Of a stretch of 64,000 nucleotides of DNA, positions 44,824-55,550 are shown piece after piece. The stretch is from Enemella dayhoffiae (GTDB lineage: Bacteria; Actinomycetota; Actinomycetes; Propionibacteriales; Propionibacteriaceae), in the NCBI RefSeq assembly GCF_002250625.1, contig NZ_NMVQ01000012.1:248001-312000 (forward strand), in the 5' to 3' direction. The notes beneath the pieces were generated by a model. That model was not told the DNA's origin. It did not search any database and saw only the letters and a program-made list of their open reading frames with translations. Every line of letters begins with the position of its first letter. The stretch's first letter is position 1. A program made the translations under genes and the position numbers.

Positions 44824-45252
44824 ATGACTACCTCAACCATTGGGAACACCAAAGAATCCAGGACCGCCCCGCGCGGACTCGCCCGAGCGGTCCTCCCGGC
44901 CGCCGGCATCGCCCTCGTCGCCAATCTGATCGTGTACGCCGCAGCCCGCGCGCTGGGGGTCGACCTGCTGGTGCAACCACCGACGGCGACCACCCCGGAG
45001 CAGGTGACGGCGATCCCCGTCGCCGTGATGTCGGTGGTACCGATGCTGTTGGCTCTGCTGCTCGCGCTCGCAGTGCGCCGCTGGGCTCCCAGGTCCTGGC
45101 TGGTGCTGGCCTGGCTGGGCCTGGCCGTCGGTGTCGTGAGCATGCCCGTCTTCGCCCAGGCAACTCCGGCCACCAAGGTGGCGCTGTCGCTGATGCACCT
45201 GATCACCGGTGCGTTGTGGTGGCTGCGGGTGCGGGCGGCGGCGCGCCGATGA
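44824..45252 (+). CDS. DUF6069-like four-helix membrane protein
   Basis: The 142-residue protein has four hydrophobic helices (about residues 24-45, 69-88, 95-115 and 118-135). The loop after helix 1 (VDLLVQPPTATTPEQVTAIPVAVMSVVPML) is characteristic of the DUF6069 group of actinobacterial membrane proteins, often encoded beside a MarR or TetR regulator. The function is unknown. Its stop overlaps the next start as ATGA. Confidence 0.7.
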   Translation: MTTSTIGNTKESRTAPRGLARAVLPAAGIALVANLIVYAAARALGVDLLVQPPTATTPEQVTAIPVAVMSVVPMLLALLLALAVRRWAPRSWLVLAWLGLAVGVVSMPVFAQATPATKVALSLMHLITGALWWLRVRAAARR

Positions 45253-45610
45253 GCACCCACCGCGGGTTGACCGAGGCCGAGCTGTCCTTCCTGAAAGGCC
45301 GGCACTTCTCCGACCTGGGCCGGCTGGCGACCGTCACCCCCGGCGGCGACCCGCACGTGGTGCCTGTCGGCTGGTCGTGGGACGCCGAACTGGGCGTGAT
45401 CGTGCTCGGCGGGCGGGATGTACCGAACACGGCCCGCTGGAAGCACCTGCAGCACCATCCCGTGGCCGCGCTGAGCATCGACGGGGTCGACACCTTCGCG
45501 GGTTGGGCCCCCTGGGGCGTACTGATCCGCGGGAGGGTCGAACTCGACGAGACCCGGGCGGCGATCCTGCTGCACCCGGACCGGGTGCGTCCTGGAGACT
45601 CCCCGACTGA
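45249..45610 (+). pseudogene. PPOX-class (F420/FMN-binding split-barrel) protein with a frameshift near its C-terminus
   Basis: The frame from ATG 45249 encodes a flavin/F420-binding split barrel: SFLKGRHFSDLGRLATVTPGGDPHVVPVGWSWDAELGVIVLGG, then NTARWKHLQHHPVAALSIDGVD and the strand GVLIRGRVELDE. After HPDRV (codon 45585-45587) the frame runs on without a stop far into the antisense of the next gene. In the +1-shifted frame the text reads SWRLPD and stops at 45608-45610, matching the family ending (about SWGL). Restoring one G (GTGGCG for GTGCG) gives HPDRVASWRLPD, about 120 residues. This is either an inactivating one-base deletion or a sequence error. Confidence 0.75.
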
Positions 45611-45611
45611 C

Positions 45612-46655
45612 CTACTGGCCCGCTGTGGCGTACAGGATGTCGACGAGATAGACGACGGTCTTGCCGGCGGCCGGGTTGGGCGTCGCCGCCGAGGGATCGA
45701 CCGGGTACGCCTTCTCCGGCGGGGAGACGATCAGCACCCGGGAGCCGACCGGCTGGTTGACCAGGCCCTCCCGCCAGGCGGGCACCAGCTTGGCCAGGGG
45801 ACCCTCCTCGGGGGCCTTGCCGTAGGTGTCGGCGGTGACCTTGCCGTCCTCCCAGGTGATCGACTGATAGCGCGCGGTGATCGTGTCGGTGGCCTGGACC
45901 GGCTTGCCCTTGCCCTTGATCAGCGGCTGGATGACCAGTTCCTTCGGCGGGGCGGCGCCGGCGGGGATGGTCACCTTCGGCGTGTCCCCCTCCATCGCCA
46001 CGGTGGGCAGGCCCTCCTTGGGCGGCACCGGGTCACCCTCGGCGGAGTTGAGCGGGGTGGAGACGATGTCGACCACGAAGATCAGCGAGTCCCCGACCTG
46101 GATGTCTGCCTGCGGGCTGCCGCCCATCGGGTCATAGCCGTCCTTGCCCGGCATGGCGAACACCACCCGGCTGCCGACCTGCTGACCGGTCAACCCCTTC
46201 TTGAAGCCCGGTACCACCTGGGCCAGCGGGAAGGTCGCGGTCTGCCCGCGGGAGAACGAGTCGTCGAACTTCTTGCCGGTCCGCCCGTTGACGCCGAAGT
46301 AGTTCACCTCGACGGTGCCGCCCTCGGTGATCTTGGCCCCGTTGCCCGGGATGAGCACCTTCGTCCGGGTCTCGTCGATCCCCCAGGGGGCCGGCACGGT
46401 GACCTTCGGCTCCTTGTTGGGCTCACCCTCGACCTTGATCGCCTCCAGGTTGTTGGCCGCCGTGGTCTTCACCGGTTCCGGAGTCGGCGTCGCCGAGGTG
46501 GTCGGGGCCGCCGAGGGTTCGACACTCGCCGACGGCGCCGGCGTGGCGGCGGGGTCGGCGGGCTGATCCTTCGAGCAGGCCGGCAGCACCAGCAGGGCGG
46601 CGGCCAGCAGCGGGGCGGCCACCAGCTTCGGAAGGGCGCGCAGGCTCAGTTTCAC
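45612..46655 (-). CDS. FKBP-type peptidyl-prolyl isomerase lipoprotein, two FKBP domains
   Basis: This exported lipoprotein of 347 residues assists folding of secreted proteins. The signal peptide ends in lipobox VLPAC near residue 27, followed by a Pro/Ala/Thr-rich linker to about residue 85. The first FKBP domain includes GGTVEVNYFGVNGRTGKKFDDSFSRG and VVPGFKKGLTGQQVGSRVVFAMPGKDGY. The second has ITARYQSITWEDGKVTADTY and LVPAWREGLVNQPVGSRVLIVSPPEKAY, and is more divergent. It lies between pafA and pafB, as in other actinomycetes. The GTG start has a GAGGT site. It converges on the PPOX gene with one base between the stops. Confidence 0.9.
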   Translation of the reverse strand: MKLSLRALPKLVAAPLLAAALLVLPACSKDQPADPAATPAPSASVEPSAAPTTSATPTPEPVKTTAANNLEAIKVEGEPNKEPKVTVPAPWGIDETRTKVLIPGNGAKITEGGTVEVNYFGVNGRTGKKFDDSFSRGQTATFPLAQVVPGFKKGLTGQQVGSRVVFAMPGKDGYDPMGGSPQADIQVGDSLIFVVDIVSTPLNSAEGDPVPPKEGLPTVAMEGDTPKVTIPAGAAPPKELVIQPLIKGKGKPVQATDTITARYQSITWEDGKVTADTYGKAPEEGPLAKLVPAWREGLVNQPVGSRVLIVSPPEKAYPVDPSAATPNPAAGKTVVYLVDILYATAGQ

Positions 46656-46760
46656 AGGTCTTGACCTCGGTCGTTCGCGAACGTGCGGGAGTGCCGATCG
46701 GCGACCCCGGCGGTCAACGCTACCCCACCGCGGGCAAACCAGCGGTCCGCCGACGCGGGT

Positions 46761-48203
46761 TCAGGCGGGGGTACACCTGGTCGGCGGCCGTAGCGCCTCC
46801 AGCAGCGCGTCCACCCGCTCGTCGGCGGCGGCGAACGGGTCGGTGCACAGCACCGCCGCATAGAGCGCGGCTCCGGTCACCGGGTTGGGGGTGTGCCAGC
46901 TGCGCGCTGGCGGCTCGTTCACCTTGAAGGTGGTCCAGTCGACGGTGTAGTCCGCGCCCGCGTCCTGGGCGGCGCTGACGAACTCACCCCGCAACCGGGC
47001 CCGGGTGGTCTGCGGTGGCGTACGCCGGGCCCGTTCGACCACCGCCTCGTCGACGATCGTGTCCACGGCACCGCGCTCGCGGAGCAGGGCGTACAACCCG
47101 CGGCCCGGCCGCAGGTCGTGGTAGGCCAGATCGAGCTGCGCGATCCGCGGGTCGTCCAATCCCAGACCGGCGCGATCGGCGTACCGGTGCAGGAGCCGTT
47201 GCTTGATCACCCAGTCGATCTCGCGCTCCAGGCCGCTGGTGTCGCGCGCCTCCAGCGCGCTGAGCACCTTGCGCCAGAGCCCGAGCACCCGTTCCAACTG
47301 CGGGCCCGGAGGCCCGCTGCGCTCGACGAGCTCCGTCACCGCCTGAAGGTAGGCCTGCTGCAACTCCAGACCCGTGATGCTGCGGCCATTGGCCAGGGGT
47401 ACGGCGGCCCGGCCGAACGGGTCGCGGGAGAGTTCGCGGACCGCGCGGGTCGGGTTCTCCAGGGTGAAGTCCCGCAGCGCGGCGCCCGACTCGATCAGCC
47501 GCAGCACCAGTTCGGTGGAGCCCACCTTGAGCAGGGTGGTCGGCTCGGCCAGGTTGGAGTCACCGACGATCACGTGCAGTCGGCGAAAGCGGGAGGGATC
47601 GGCGTGCGGTTCGTCGCGGGTGTTGATCATCGGGCGCATCCGGGTGGTCGCCGAGGACACCTCGTCCCACATGTGCGCGGCGCGCTGGGAGACCACGAAT
47701 TGTCCACCGGGCAACAGTTTCCCGGCGCCAGCGATCAGCTGGCGGGAGACCAGGAACGGAATCAGCACCTGGGCCACGTCGGGAAACCCGCTGGTTCGGG
47801 CCACCAGATAGTTCTCGTGGCAGCCGTAGGAGTTCCCGTGCGAGTCGGTGTTGTTCTTGAACAGGTAGACCTCCGCCTCGTCGGCGGACTCCTCCCGCAT
47901 CCGCTTGGCGGCCTCTACGCCCAATTCGTCCACGATCCGCTCGCCGGCCTGGTCGTGGGCGAGCAGTTGCAGCAGGTCGTCGCACTCGGCGGTGGCATAT
48001 TCGGGGTGCGACCCGACGTCGAGATAGAGCCGGGATCCGTTGCGCAGGAACACGTTGCTGGAGCGGCCCCAGGCCACCACCGACCGGAACAGGGTGCGAG
48101 CGACCTCTTCGGGGCTGGGCCTTCGCTGACCAGGGGTGGAGCAGGACACCCCGTATTCGGTCTCCAGACCGTAGATCCGGCGGGTCAGGAAGGGCTGCTC
48201 CAT
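46761..48203 (-). CDS. pafA: Pup-protein ligase PafA
   Basis: This 480-residue enzyme attaches the C-terminal Glu of Pup to substrate lysines, using ATP, in the proteasome or nitrogen-recycling pathway. [14 protein letters not shown] has the ATP/metal-binding glutamates, [18 protein letters not shown] has the catalytic Asp, and [24 protein letters not shown] and [31 protein letters not shown] are hallmarks. It is PafA and not Dop because the Dop-specific loop after the first strand is absent. Pup, dop, mpa and prcAB are not in the window. Confidence 0.95.
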   Translation of the reverse strand: MEQPFLTRRIYGLETEYGVSCSTPGQRRPSPEEVARTLFRSVVAWGRSSNVFLRNGSRLYLDVGSHPEYATAECDDLLQLLAHDQAGERIVDELGVEAAKRMREESADEAEVYLFKNNTDSHGNSYGCHENYLVARTSGFPDVAQVLIPFLVSRQLIAGAGKLLPGGQFVVSQRAAHMWDEVSSATTRMRPMINTRDEPHADPSRFRRLHVIVGDSNLAEPTTLLKVGSTELVLRLIESGAALRDFTLENPTRAVRELSRDPFGRAAVPLANGRSITGLELQQAYLQAVTELVERSGPPGPQLERVLGLWRKVLSALEARDTSGLEREIDWVIKQRLLHRYADRAGLGLDDPRIAQLDLAYHDLRPGRGLYALLRERGAVDTIVDEAVVERARRTPPQTTRARLRGEFVSAAQDAGADYTVDWTTFKVNEPPARSWHTPNPVTGAALYAAVLCTDPFAAADERVDALLEALRPPTRCTPA

Positions 48204-48215
48204 TCCGCGAGTCTA
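48204..48215 (-). promoter_or_regulatory. Leaderless-type promoter of pafA
   Basis: TAGACT (48210-48215, minus strand) is six bases before the ATG, with no ribosome site. Confidence 0.55.
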
Positions 48216-48231
48216 GTGATGCCGTGACGTG

Positions 48232-48315
48232 TGACCTGCAGTCTGTCCGAAGGGGTGGGTGCGAAACCCAGTCCCACTGGGTTTGATCATGGTCGGTTTC
48301 GGAGACTGCAGGTCA
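48232..48315. repeat. 84-base composite hairpin between rluB and pafA
   Basis: TGACCTGCAGTCT (48232-48244) has its exact complement at 48303-48315. The stem continues as CCGAA/TTCGG after a two-base bulge. Inside is a second perfect 9-bp stem AAACCCAGT/ACTGGGTTT (48264-48284) with a CCC loop. It follows the rluB stop on the minus strand and lies upstream of the pafA promoter. No T-run is present on either side. Confidence 0.75.
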
Positions 48316-48351
48316 GACGCCCCCGCAGCAGGAGGGCGGAGCCCCCACTGT

Positions 48352-49092
48352 TCACATGCCGGCGGCGTCGAACAGCTTGCCCAACTCCTCGCGGGTCAGC
48401 TCGCGGGTCTCCCCCAGCGGCAACCGGCCCAGGCGCACCGGGCCGAAGGCGATCCGGGACAGCTTGCGGACCGGGAACCCGATCGCGTCCATCAGCCGGC
48501 GGACCACCCGGTTGGCGCCCGAGTGCAGGGTGATCTCGAGCATCGTCCGCTCGGTGTGCGGGCTGCGGGAGACCAGTTTCACCTTGTCGGGGCGGACGAA
48601 CCCGTCCTCGAGCTTGACGCCCTTCTCGAGCCGCTTGATCGCCGCGTTGTCCATCACCCCGCTGACCTCGGCCAGATAGACCTTGGCGATCTCATAGGAG
48701 GGGTGCGACAGCCGCTGCGCCAGGTCACCGTCGTTGGTCATCAGCAACAGCCCGGTGGTTTCCCCGTCGAGCCGCCCCACGTGGAACAGCCGCGGCACGT
48801 TGCGGGGCAGGAACTCGCTCAGGTCGGCCCGGCCCTCGGGATCATCCATCGTCGAGATCACCCGGGCGGGCTTGTTCAGCGCCAGATAGACGTGTCGGCG
48901 GGCCGGCGGAATCCGGGAGCCGTCGACGCGGATGGTGTCGCGTTCGGGGTCGACCCGCGTGCCCTGCTCGATCACCACATTGCCGTTCACCTCGACCCGG
49001 CCCTCGTCGATCAGCTGTTCGGCGGCGCGGCGGGAGGCGATCCCGGCCTGGGCCAGGACCTTCTGCAGGCGTACGCCTTCGGCCTCGGTCAC
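48352..49092 (-). CDS. rluB: Pseudouridine synthase, RsuA/RluB family
   Basis: This 246-residue enzyme makes pseudouridine in large-subunit rRNA. An N-terminal S4 RNA-binding domain (VRLQKVLAQAGIASRRAAEQLIDEGRVEVNG) is followed by the catalytic domain with LFHVGRLDGETTGLLLMTNDG, holding the catalytic Asp in RLD, and GANRVVRRLMDAIGFPVRKLSRIAFGPV. RluB is favoured over RsuA by the order scpA-scpB-rluB. The GTG start at 49092 overlaps the scpB stop. Confidence 0.9.
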   Translation of the reverse strand: MTEAEGVRLQKVLAQAGIASRRAAEQLIDEGRVEVNGNVVIEQGTRVDPERDTIRVDGSRIPPARRHVYLALNKPARVISTMDDPEGRADLSEFLPRNVPRLFHVGRLDGETTGLLLMTNDGDLAQRLSHPSYEIAKVYLAEVSGVMDNAAIKRLEKGVKLEDGFVRPDKVKLVSRSPHTERTMLEITLHSGANRVVRRLMDAIGFPVRKLSRIAFGPVRLGRLPLGETRELTREELGKLFDAAGM

Positions 49093-49760
49093 TGGTTCTC
49101 CTCGGTGATGGCGGATTGCTCGGTCGGTTCGGCAGGTCCGGTGGCGGCAGCCTCGAGGGTCGGGGTCTCCACCAGGCTGCTCAGCTCGGCCTCCAGCTCG
49201 GCCGCCTCGGGCAGATAGGGGGCGAGCGCCGGCAACTCGCTGAGTGAGTTGATGCCCAGCTTCTCGCAGAACAGCTCACTGGTGCGAAACAGCATCGCCC
49301 CGGTCTCCTCGTCGTGACCGGCCTCGGCGATCAGTCCGCGGGCGGTGAGCGTACGCATCACCCCGTCGACGCTCACCCCGCGGACCGCGGCCACCCGGGT
49401 CCGCGAGATCGGCTGCAGGTAGGCCACCACGGCCAGGGTTTCCAGCGCTGCCTGGGAGAGCTTGGCCTGCTGCCCGTCGAGCACCCAGCGGTTGATCAGC
49501 TCGGCATGTTCGGCCCTGGTGTAGTAGCGCCAGCCGCCGCCGACGTGGCGCAGCTCGAACCCGCGGCCGGTGCGGTCATAGAACACGGCGAGCTCGGAGA
49601 GCACCTCGATCACCTGCTCCACCGGGGCCTGGGTCGCCTCCGCGAGGGTGGCCGCGGCCATCGGCTCCTCGGCCATCAGCAGCAGCGCCTCGACCGCCCC
49701 CGCCAGGTTTTCGGGTACGCCGGGCTCGGCGAACCGCTCCGACTCGTGGGTCTCAGTCAT
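49089..49760 (-). CDS. scpB: Segregation and condensation protein B
   Basis: This 223-residue protein is the kleisin-associated winged-helix partner of ScpA in the SMC complex, which compacts and separates chromosomes. LAGAVEALLLMAEEPMAAATLAEATQ is the first wing, and SQAALETLAVVAYLQPISRTRVAAVRGVSVDGVMRTLTARGLI the second. The C-terminal acidic tail is variable. I use the ATG at 49760 (MTETHESERF), just inside the scpA 3' end. The longer frame upstream is antisense-like translation of the repeats in scpA. Confidence 0.92.
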   Translation of the reverse strand: MTETHESERFAEPGVPENLAGAVEALLLMAEEPMAAATLAEATQAPVEQVIEVLSELAVFYDRTGRGFELRHVGGGWRYYTRAEHAELINRWVLDGQQAKLSQAALETLAVVAYLQPISRTRVAAVRGVSVDGVMRTLTARGLIAEAGHDEETGAMLFRTSELFCEKLGINSLSELPALAPYLPEAAELEAELSSLVETPTLEAAATGPAEPTEQSAITEENQ

Positions 49761-50685
49761 CATCCTCCTCGGGGTGGGTGGCTTCGACAGGCTCAGCCGA
49801 CGCACCGACAGGCTCAGCCGACGCGTCTTGATCGTCATCATCGTCGCCGTCGGAGGGTGGCTCGTCGAACTCGGCGGAGATGTCCAGGTCACCGGAGTCG
49901 GCACCCGTCCAGCGAACCGTCAACTCCCCCAGCGGGGTGAGCTGCTCGAAGCTGACCGCCCGCTCCCGGAACAGCTCGAGCAGGGCCAGGAAGCGGCAGA
50001 CCGTGGTCACCCGGTCCGGCGAGTCACCGGTCAGTGCGCGGAAGGTGAGCGTGCGGGCGCGGCGCAGCCGGTCGACGACGACCTGGGCCTGCTCGACCAC
50101 GCTGACCCGGGGGGCGTGCAGGTGGGTGAGCGACACCTCGACCGCCTGCTTCGGCGCCATCGCACGGGCGGCCAGGGCGGCCAACTGGTCGGGGGTGAGG
50201 TCGAGTCGCACCTCGGGCAACAGCGTGGCGTACCGGTCCTCGAATCCGCCCGGTCGCGGATGCCGCAGGCTCTCGCTGGCCAGTCGTTCGGCAAGCCAGC
50301 CGGACACCTGCTTGAACGCGCGATACTGCAGCAGCCGGGCGAACAGCAGGTCGCGGGCCTCCAGCAGCGCCAGGTCCTCGGGGTCGTCGACCTCCCCGCT
50401 GGGGATGAGCCGGGCGGCCTTGAGGTCAAGCAGGGTCGCCGCCACCAGCACGAACTGGCTGGTCTGCTCCAGGTCCCACACCTCGCCACCGGCCTTGACG
50501 TGGGCGATGAACTCGTTGGTCACCCGGGACAACGCCACCTCGGTGATGTCGAGCTTGTGCTTGGCGATCAGCTGCAGCAGCAGATCGAAGGGGCCCTCGA
50601 AGTTGTCCAACCGCAACGTGAACCCGTCGCGATGCACCACTTCGGCGGCGCCGGCGTCGACGGCGGCGCCGACGGCCTCGGTCAC
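49753..50685 (-). CDS. scpA: Segregation and condensation protein A
   Basis: This 310-residue kleisin bridges the SMC heads. FTLRLDNFEGPFDLLLQLIAKHKLDITEVALSRVTNEFIAHV is the N-terminal ScpA domain, LEQTSQFVLVAATLLDLKAARLIP follows, and VCRFLALLELFRERAVSFEQLTPLGELTVRWTG is the C-terminal winged helix. The last 45 residues are an acidic tail containing a tandem ASAEPVG-ASAEPVE unit. It is encoded by two copies of a 20-base sequence that also occurs in intergenic repeats, so a mobile repeat appears to have been absorbed into the gene. The GTG start overlaps the upstream stop as GTGA. Confidence 0.92.
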   Translation of the reverse strand: MTEAVGAAVDAGAAEVVHRDGFTLRLDNFEGPFDLLLQLIAKHKLDITEVALSRVTNEFIAHVKAGGEVWDLEQTSQFVLVAATLLDLKAARLIPSGEVDDPEDLALLEARDLLFARLLQYRAFKQVSGWLAERLASESLRHPRPGGFEDRYATLLPEVRLDLTPDQLAALAARAMAPKQAVEVSLTHLHAPRVSVVEQAQVVVDRLRRARTLTFRALTGDSPDRVTTVCRFLALLELFRERAVSFEQLTPLGELTVRWTGADSGDLDISAEFDEPPSDGDDDDDQDASAEPVGASAEPVEATHPEEDDD

Positions 50686-51005
50686 GATTCGGCGAGCCTG
50701 CGCAGCAGTTCGGAGTTCGTCCCGCTCTCGGCCAGGTCATCGAGTGCCAGCGCCACGGCCTCGCGGACGATGCGGCCGCGGTCGACCGCCAGACCGTGCT
50801 CCGCGCGCAGGGTGAGCCGCGCCTGCTCGAGGCGTACCAGCTCTTCCCGGCTCACGTAGACCGTGATCTTGTCGTCATGGCGGACCCGCCCGCTGCCGCG
50901 CTGACCGGGCCGGTTCGGGGTCCGCTCGGGCGCGCCCAGTTCATCGCCGGGAGCGTTTCCCCGGAGGACCTCGGCGGATCCGGGGGCAGTTACTTTGCGC
51001 GGCAT
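50682..51005 (-). CDS. Small ribbon-helix-helix-like protein between parA and scpA
   Basis: The 107-residue product has a disordered basic N-terminus (about 42 residues). It is followed by DDKITVYVSREELVRLEQARLTLRAEHGLAVDRGRIVREAVALALDDLAE, which has the strand-helix-helix pattern of ribbon-helix-helix DNA-binding proteins. Actinomycetes often have a similar small gene at this position. A role with ParA or ScpAB is inferred from context only. Its start lies inside the parA 3' end and its stop overlaps scpA. Confidence 0.7.
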   Translation of the reverse strand: MPRKVTAPGSAEVLRGNAPGDELGAPERTPNRPGQRGSGRVRHDDKITVYVSREELVRLEQARLTLRAEHGLAVDRGRIVREAVALALDDLAESGTNSELLRRLAES

Positions 51006-51991
51006 CGCGTCAGCACCTCACGAGCCAGTGTTCGGTACGCCTCCGCCCCGGGCGAGGAGGATGCGTACGTGGTGATCGGTTCCCCGGCCACGGTGGTTTC
51101 CGGGAACTTGACGGTCCGACGGATCACCGTGTGGAAGACGGTTTCTCCGAAGGCTTGCACGACCCGTTCCAGCACCTCTCGGCTGTGCAGGGTCCGAGAA
51201 TCGTACATGGTTCCGAGGATACCTGTGACCTCCAGTTTTGGGTTGAGGCGCTCCTGAACCTTGGAAATGGTGTCCGTGAGCAGCGCGATCCCGCGCAGGG
51301 CGAAGAACTCGCACTCCAGCGGCATGATCACCCCGTCACTGGCGGTGAGTGCGTTGATGGTCAGCAGACCGAGGCTCGGGGCGCAGTCGATCAGGATCAC
51401 GTCGTAGTGGTCCTTGACCCGCTCCAGCACCCGCGCCAGCACCTGCTCGCGGGCCACCTCGCTGACCAGCTGCAGTTCGGCCGCCGACAGGTCGATGTTG
51501 GACGGCAGCAGGTCCATCCCCTCGACCACGGTGGAGTCGATCACCTCGTCGATGTCGGTACCGCGCTCCATCAGCAGGTTGTAGACGCTCAGCTCCAGGG
51601 TGTGCGGGTTCACCCCCAGCCCCACCGACAGCGAGCCCTGCGGGTCGAAGTCGACCAGCAGCACCCTGCGCCCGGTCTCGGCCAGGGCGGCCCCCAGGTT
51701 GATGGTGGTGGTCGTCTTGCCCACCCCGCCCTTCTGGTTGCACATGGAGATGACGTAGGCGTTCTTCGGCCCGGGTTCGGGGGCCGTCGGCTCGGGGAGG
51801 TTCGGCCAGGGGCGACCGGTCGGCCCGAGTGCTGGCCCGGTTTCCGAGTTGTCGGCGTGCTGGGCTGGCGCGGGCCGTTCGGCCGGGTTCGGTTCGGTCT
51901 CGAACAGCGTCTCGGCCGGCTGTTCGGGTTCGCTCGGGCGTACGCCGGTGTCCTCCGGCGGTGCAAAACGTCCATGGTCGAGCGAAGACAC
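50990..51991 (-). CDS. ParA-family ATPase (Soj-like)
   Basis: This 333-residue deviant Walker A ATPase is involved in chromosome or cargo positioning. The Walker motif is MCNQKGGVGKTTTTINLGAAL near residue 85, DFDPQGSLSVGLG follows, and VILIDCAPSLGLLTINALTASDGVIMPLECEFFALRG is the Walker B/switch II region. The first 80 residues are Pro/Glu-rich and probably disordered. The GTG at 51991 has AGGAGG upstream. This is the ParA paralogue of the scpAB locus and not necessarily the oriC-proximal one, since no ParB gene or parS site is seen here. Confidence 0.92.
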   Translation of the reverse strand: MSSLDHGRFAPPEDTGVRPSEPEQPAETLFETEPNPAERPAPAQHADNSETGPALGPTGRPWPNLPEPTAPEPGPKNAYVISMCNQKGGVGKTTTTINLGAALAETGRRVLLVDFDPQGSLSVGLGVNPHTLELSVYNLLMERGTDIDEVIDSTVVEGMDLLPSNIDLSAAELQLVSEVAREQVLARVLERVKDHYDVILIDCAPSLGLLTINALTASDGVIMPLECEFFALRGIALLTDTISKVQERLNPKLEVTGILGTMYDSRTLHSREVLERVVQAFGETVFHTVIRRTVKFPETTVAGEPITTYASSSPGAEAYRTLAREVLTRCRAK

Positions 51992-52029
51992 CCGGTTCCC
52001 TCCTGTTGACTGCGGTCGTCCGCCCGAGC

Positions 52030-52957
52030 CTAGTACGCCCGGGGGTGTGCCGTCAGGTAGGTCTCGCGCAGATGGTCCACCGTGACCAGGGTGTAGATCT
52101 GGGTGGTGGTCACCGAGGCGTGACCCAGCAGCTCCTGCACGACGCGGACGTCGGCGCCCCCGTCGAGCAGGTGGGTGGCGTAGGAGTGGCGCAGCGTGTG
52201 CGGGGAGATCTCGACCTCCAGCTTCGCCGTCTCGGCCGCCGCCTGCAGCGCCGCCCAGGCGCTCTGCCGGGAGAAGCGGGTGCCGCGGGCGTTCAGCAGC
52301 AGCGCCGGGGTGCTCTTCTTCGACCGCGCAGCCAACTGGGGCCGGCCGCGCACCAGCCACGCGTCGAGCGCCTCCCGGGCGAATCCGCCGACCGGCACCA
52401 GCCGCTCCTTGTTGCCCTTGCCGATCAACCGCAAGCCCTGATCGGGATCGGCGTCCGGCCCGAGCAACCGGGACACGTCGTCCACGTCGAGCGCCGTCAC
52501 CTCGGAGATCCGGGCGCCGGTGCCATAGAGCAGTTCGAGCAGGGCGCGGTCCCGCAGCCCGGTCACGGTGTCGGTGTCGGGGGCGGCGAGCAGGGCCTCC
52601 ACCTGGGCCAACGACAACGCCTTGGGCAGGCGTACGCCGGGCCGGGGCGGTTGCACCTGGGCGGCGGGGTTCTCGGCGGTGATCCCCTCCTCGAGGGCGA
52701 ACCGGTGCAGGCTGCGCACGGCGACCACGGCCCGGGCCACGCTGGCGGGGGCCAGCGCGGGGCGGTCGCCGTCGGCGCTGCTCAGCCAGGCCAGGTGGGC
52801 CGTGACCTCGGCCGGGGTGACCGCGCCGGGCTGGGTCACTCCGCGCCCGGCCAGGAATTCGGCGTACCGGGTGAGGTCGCGGCGATAGCCGGAGACGGTG
52901 TGTTCGCTCAGCCCGCGTTCCACCGTCAGGTGGGCCAGATAGTCGCGGACCAGCCGC

Positions 52958-52977
<20 letters not shown>
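52030..52977 (-). CDS. xerD: Tyrosine recombinase XerD
   Basis: This 315-residue site-specific recombinase resolves chromosome dimers at dif with XerC. The N-terminal SAM-like domain (YLAHLTVERGLSEHTVSGYRRDLTRYAEFL) precedes the catalytic domain. The catalytic residues are Arg in LYGTGARISE, Lys in IGKGNKERLVP, His and Arg in SPHTLRHSYATHLLDGG, His in LLGHASVTTTQ and the nucleophile Tyr in QIYTLVT. The position between Nudix and parA and the XerD-type ending mark it as housekeeping, not a phage integrase. Confidence 0.93.
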
Positions 52978-55466
<2,489 letters not shown>

Positions 55467-55493
55467 TCCTCTCGCCGCGGTTTGTACATCCCG

Positions 55494-55509
55494 CCGCGCC
55501 CGGGCGCGG
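55494..55509. terminator. 16-bp perfect GC palindrome downstream of the 55.5-kb membrane gene
   Basis: CCGCGCCCGGGCGCGG lies 42 bases after the stop of the large membrane protein gene and just upstream of the pyrG promoter. It could end transcription, but it has almost no loop and no T-run. Confidence 0.3.
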
Positions 55510-55550
55510 TCGGGGCAGCGCGGTTGTCAGGCAGTCGTCCAGCGCCGCAG

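Noticed and set aside
49761-49904. Longer N-terminus for ScpB
   Set aside because: The extra codons lie inside scpA and translate the repeat in another frame (RRLSLSVRRLSLSK), with no family match.
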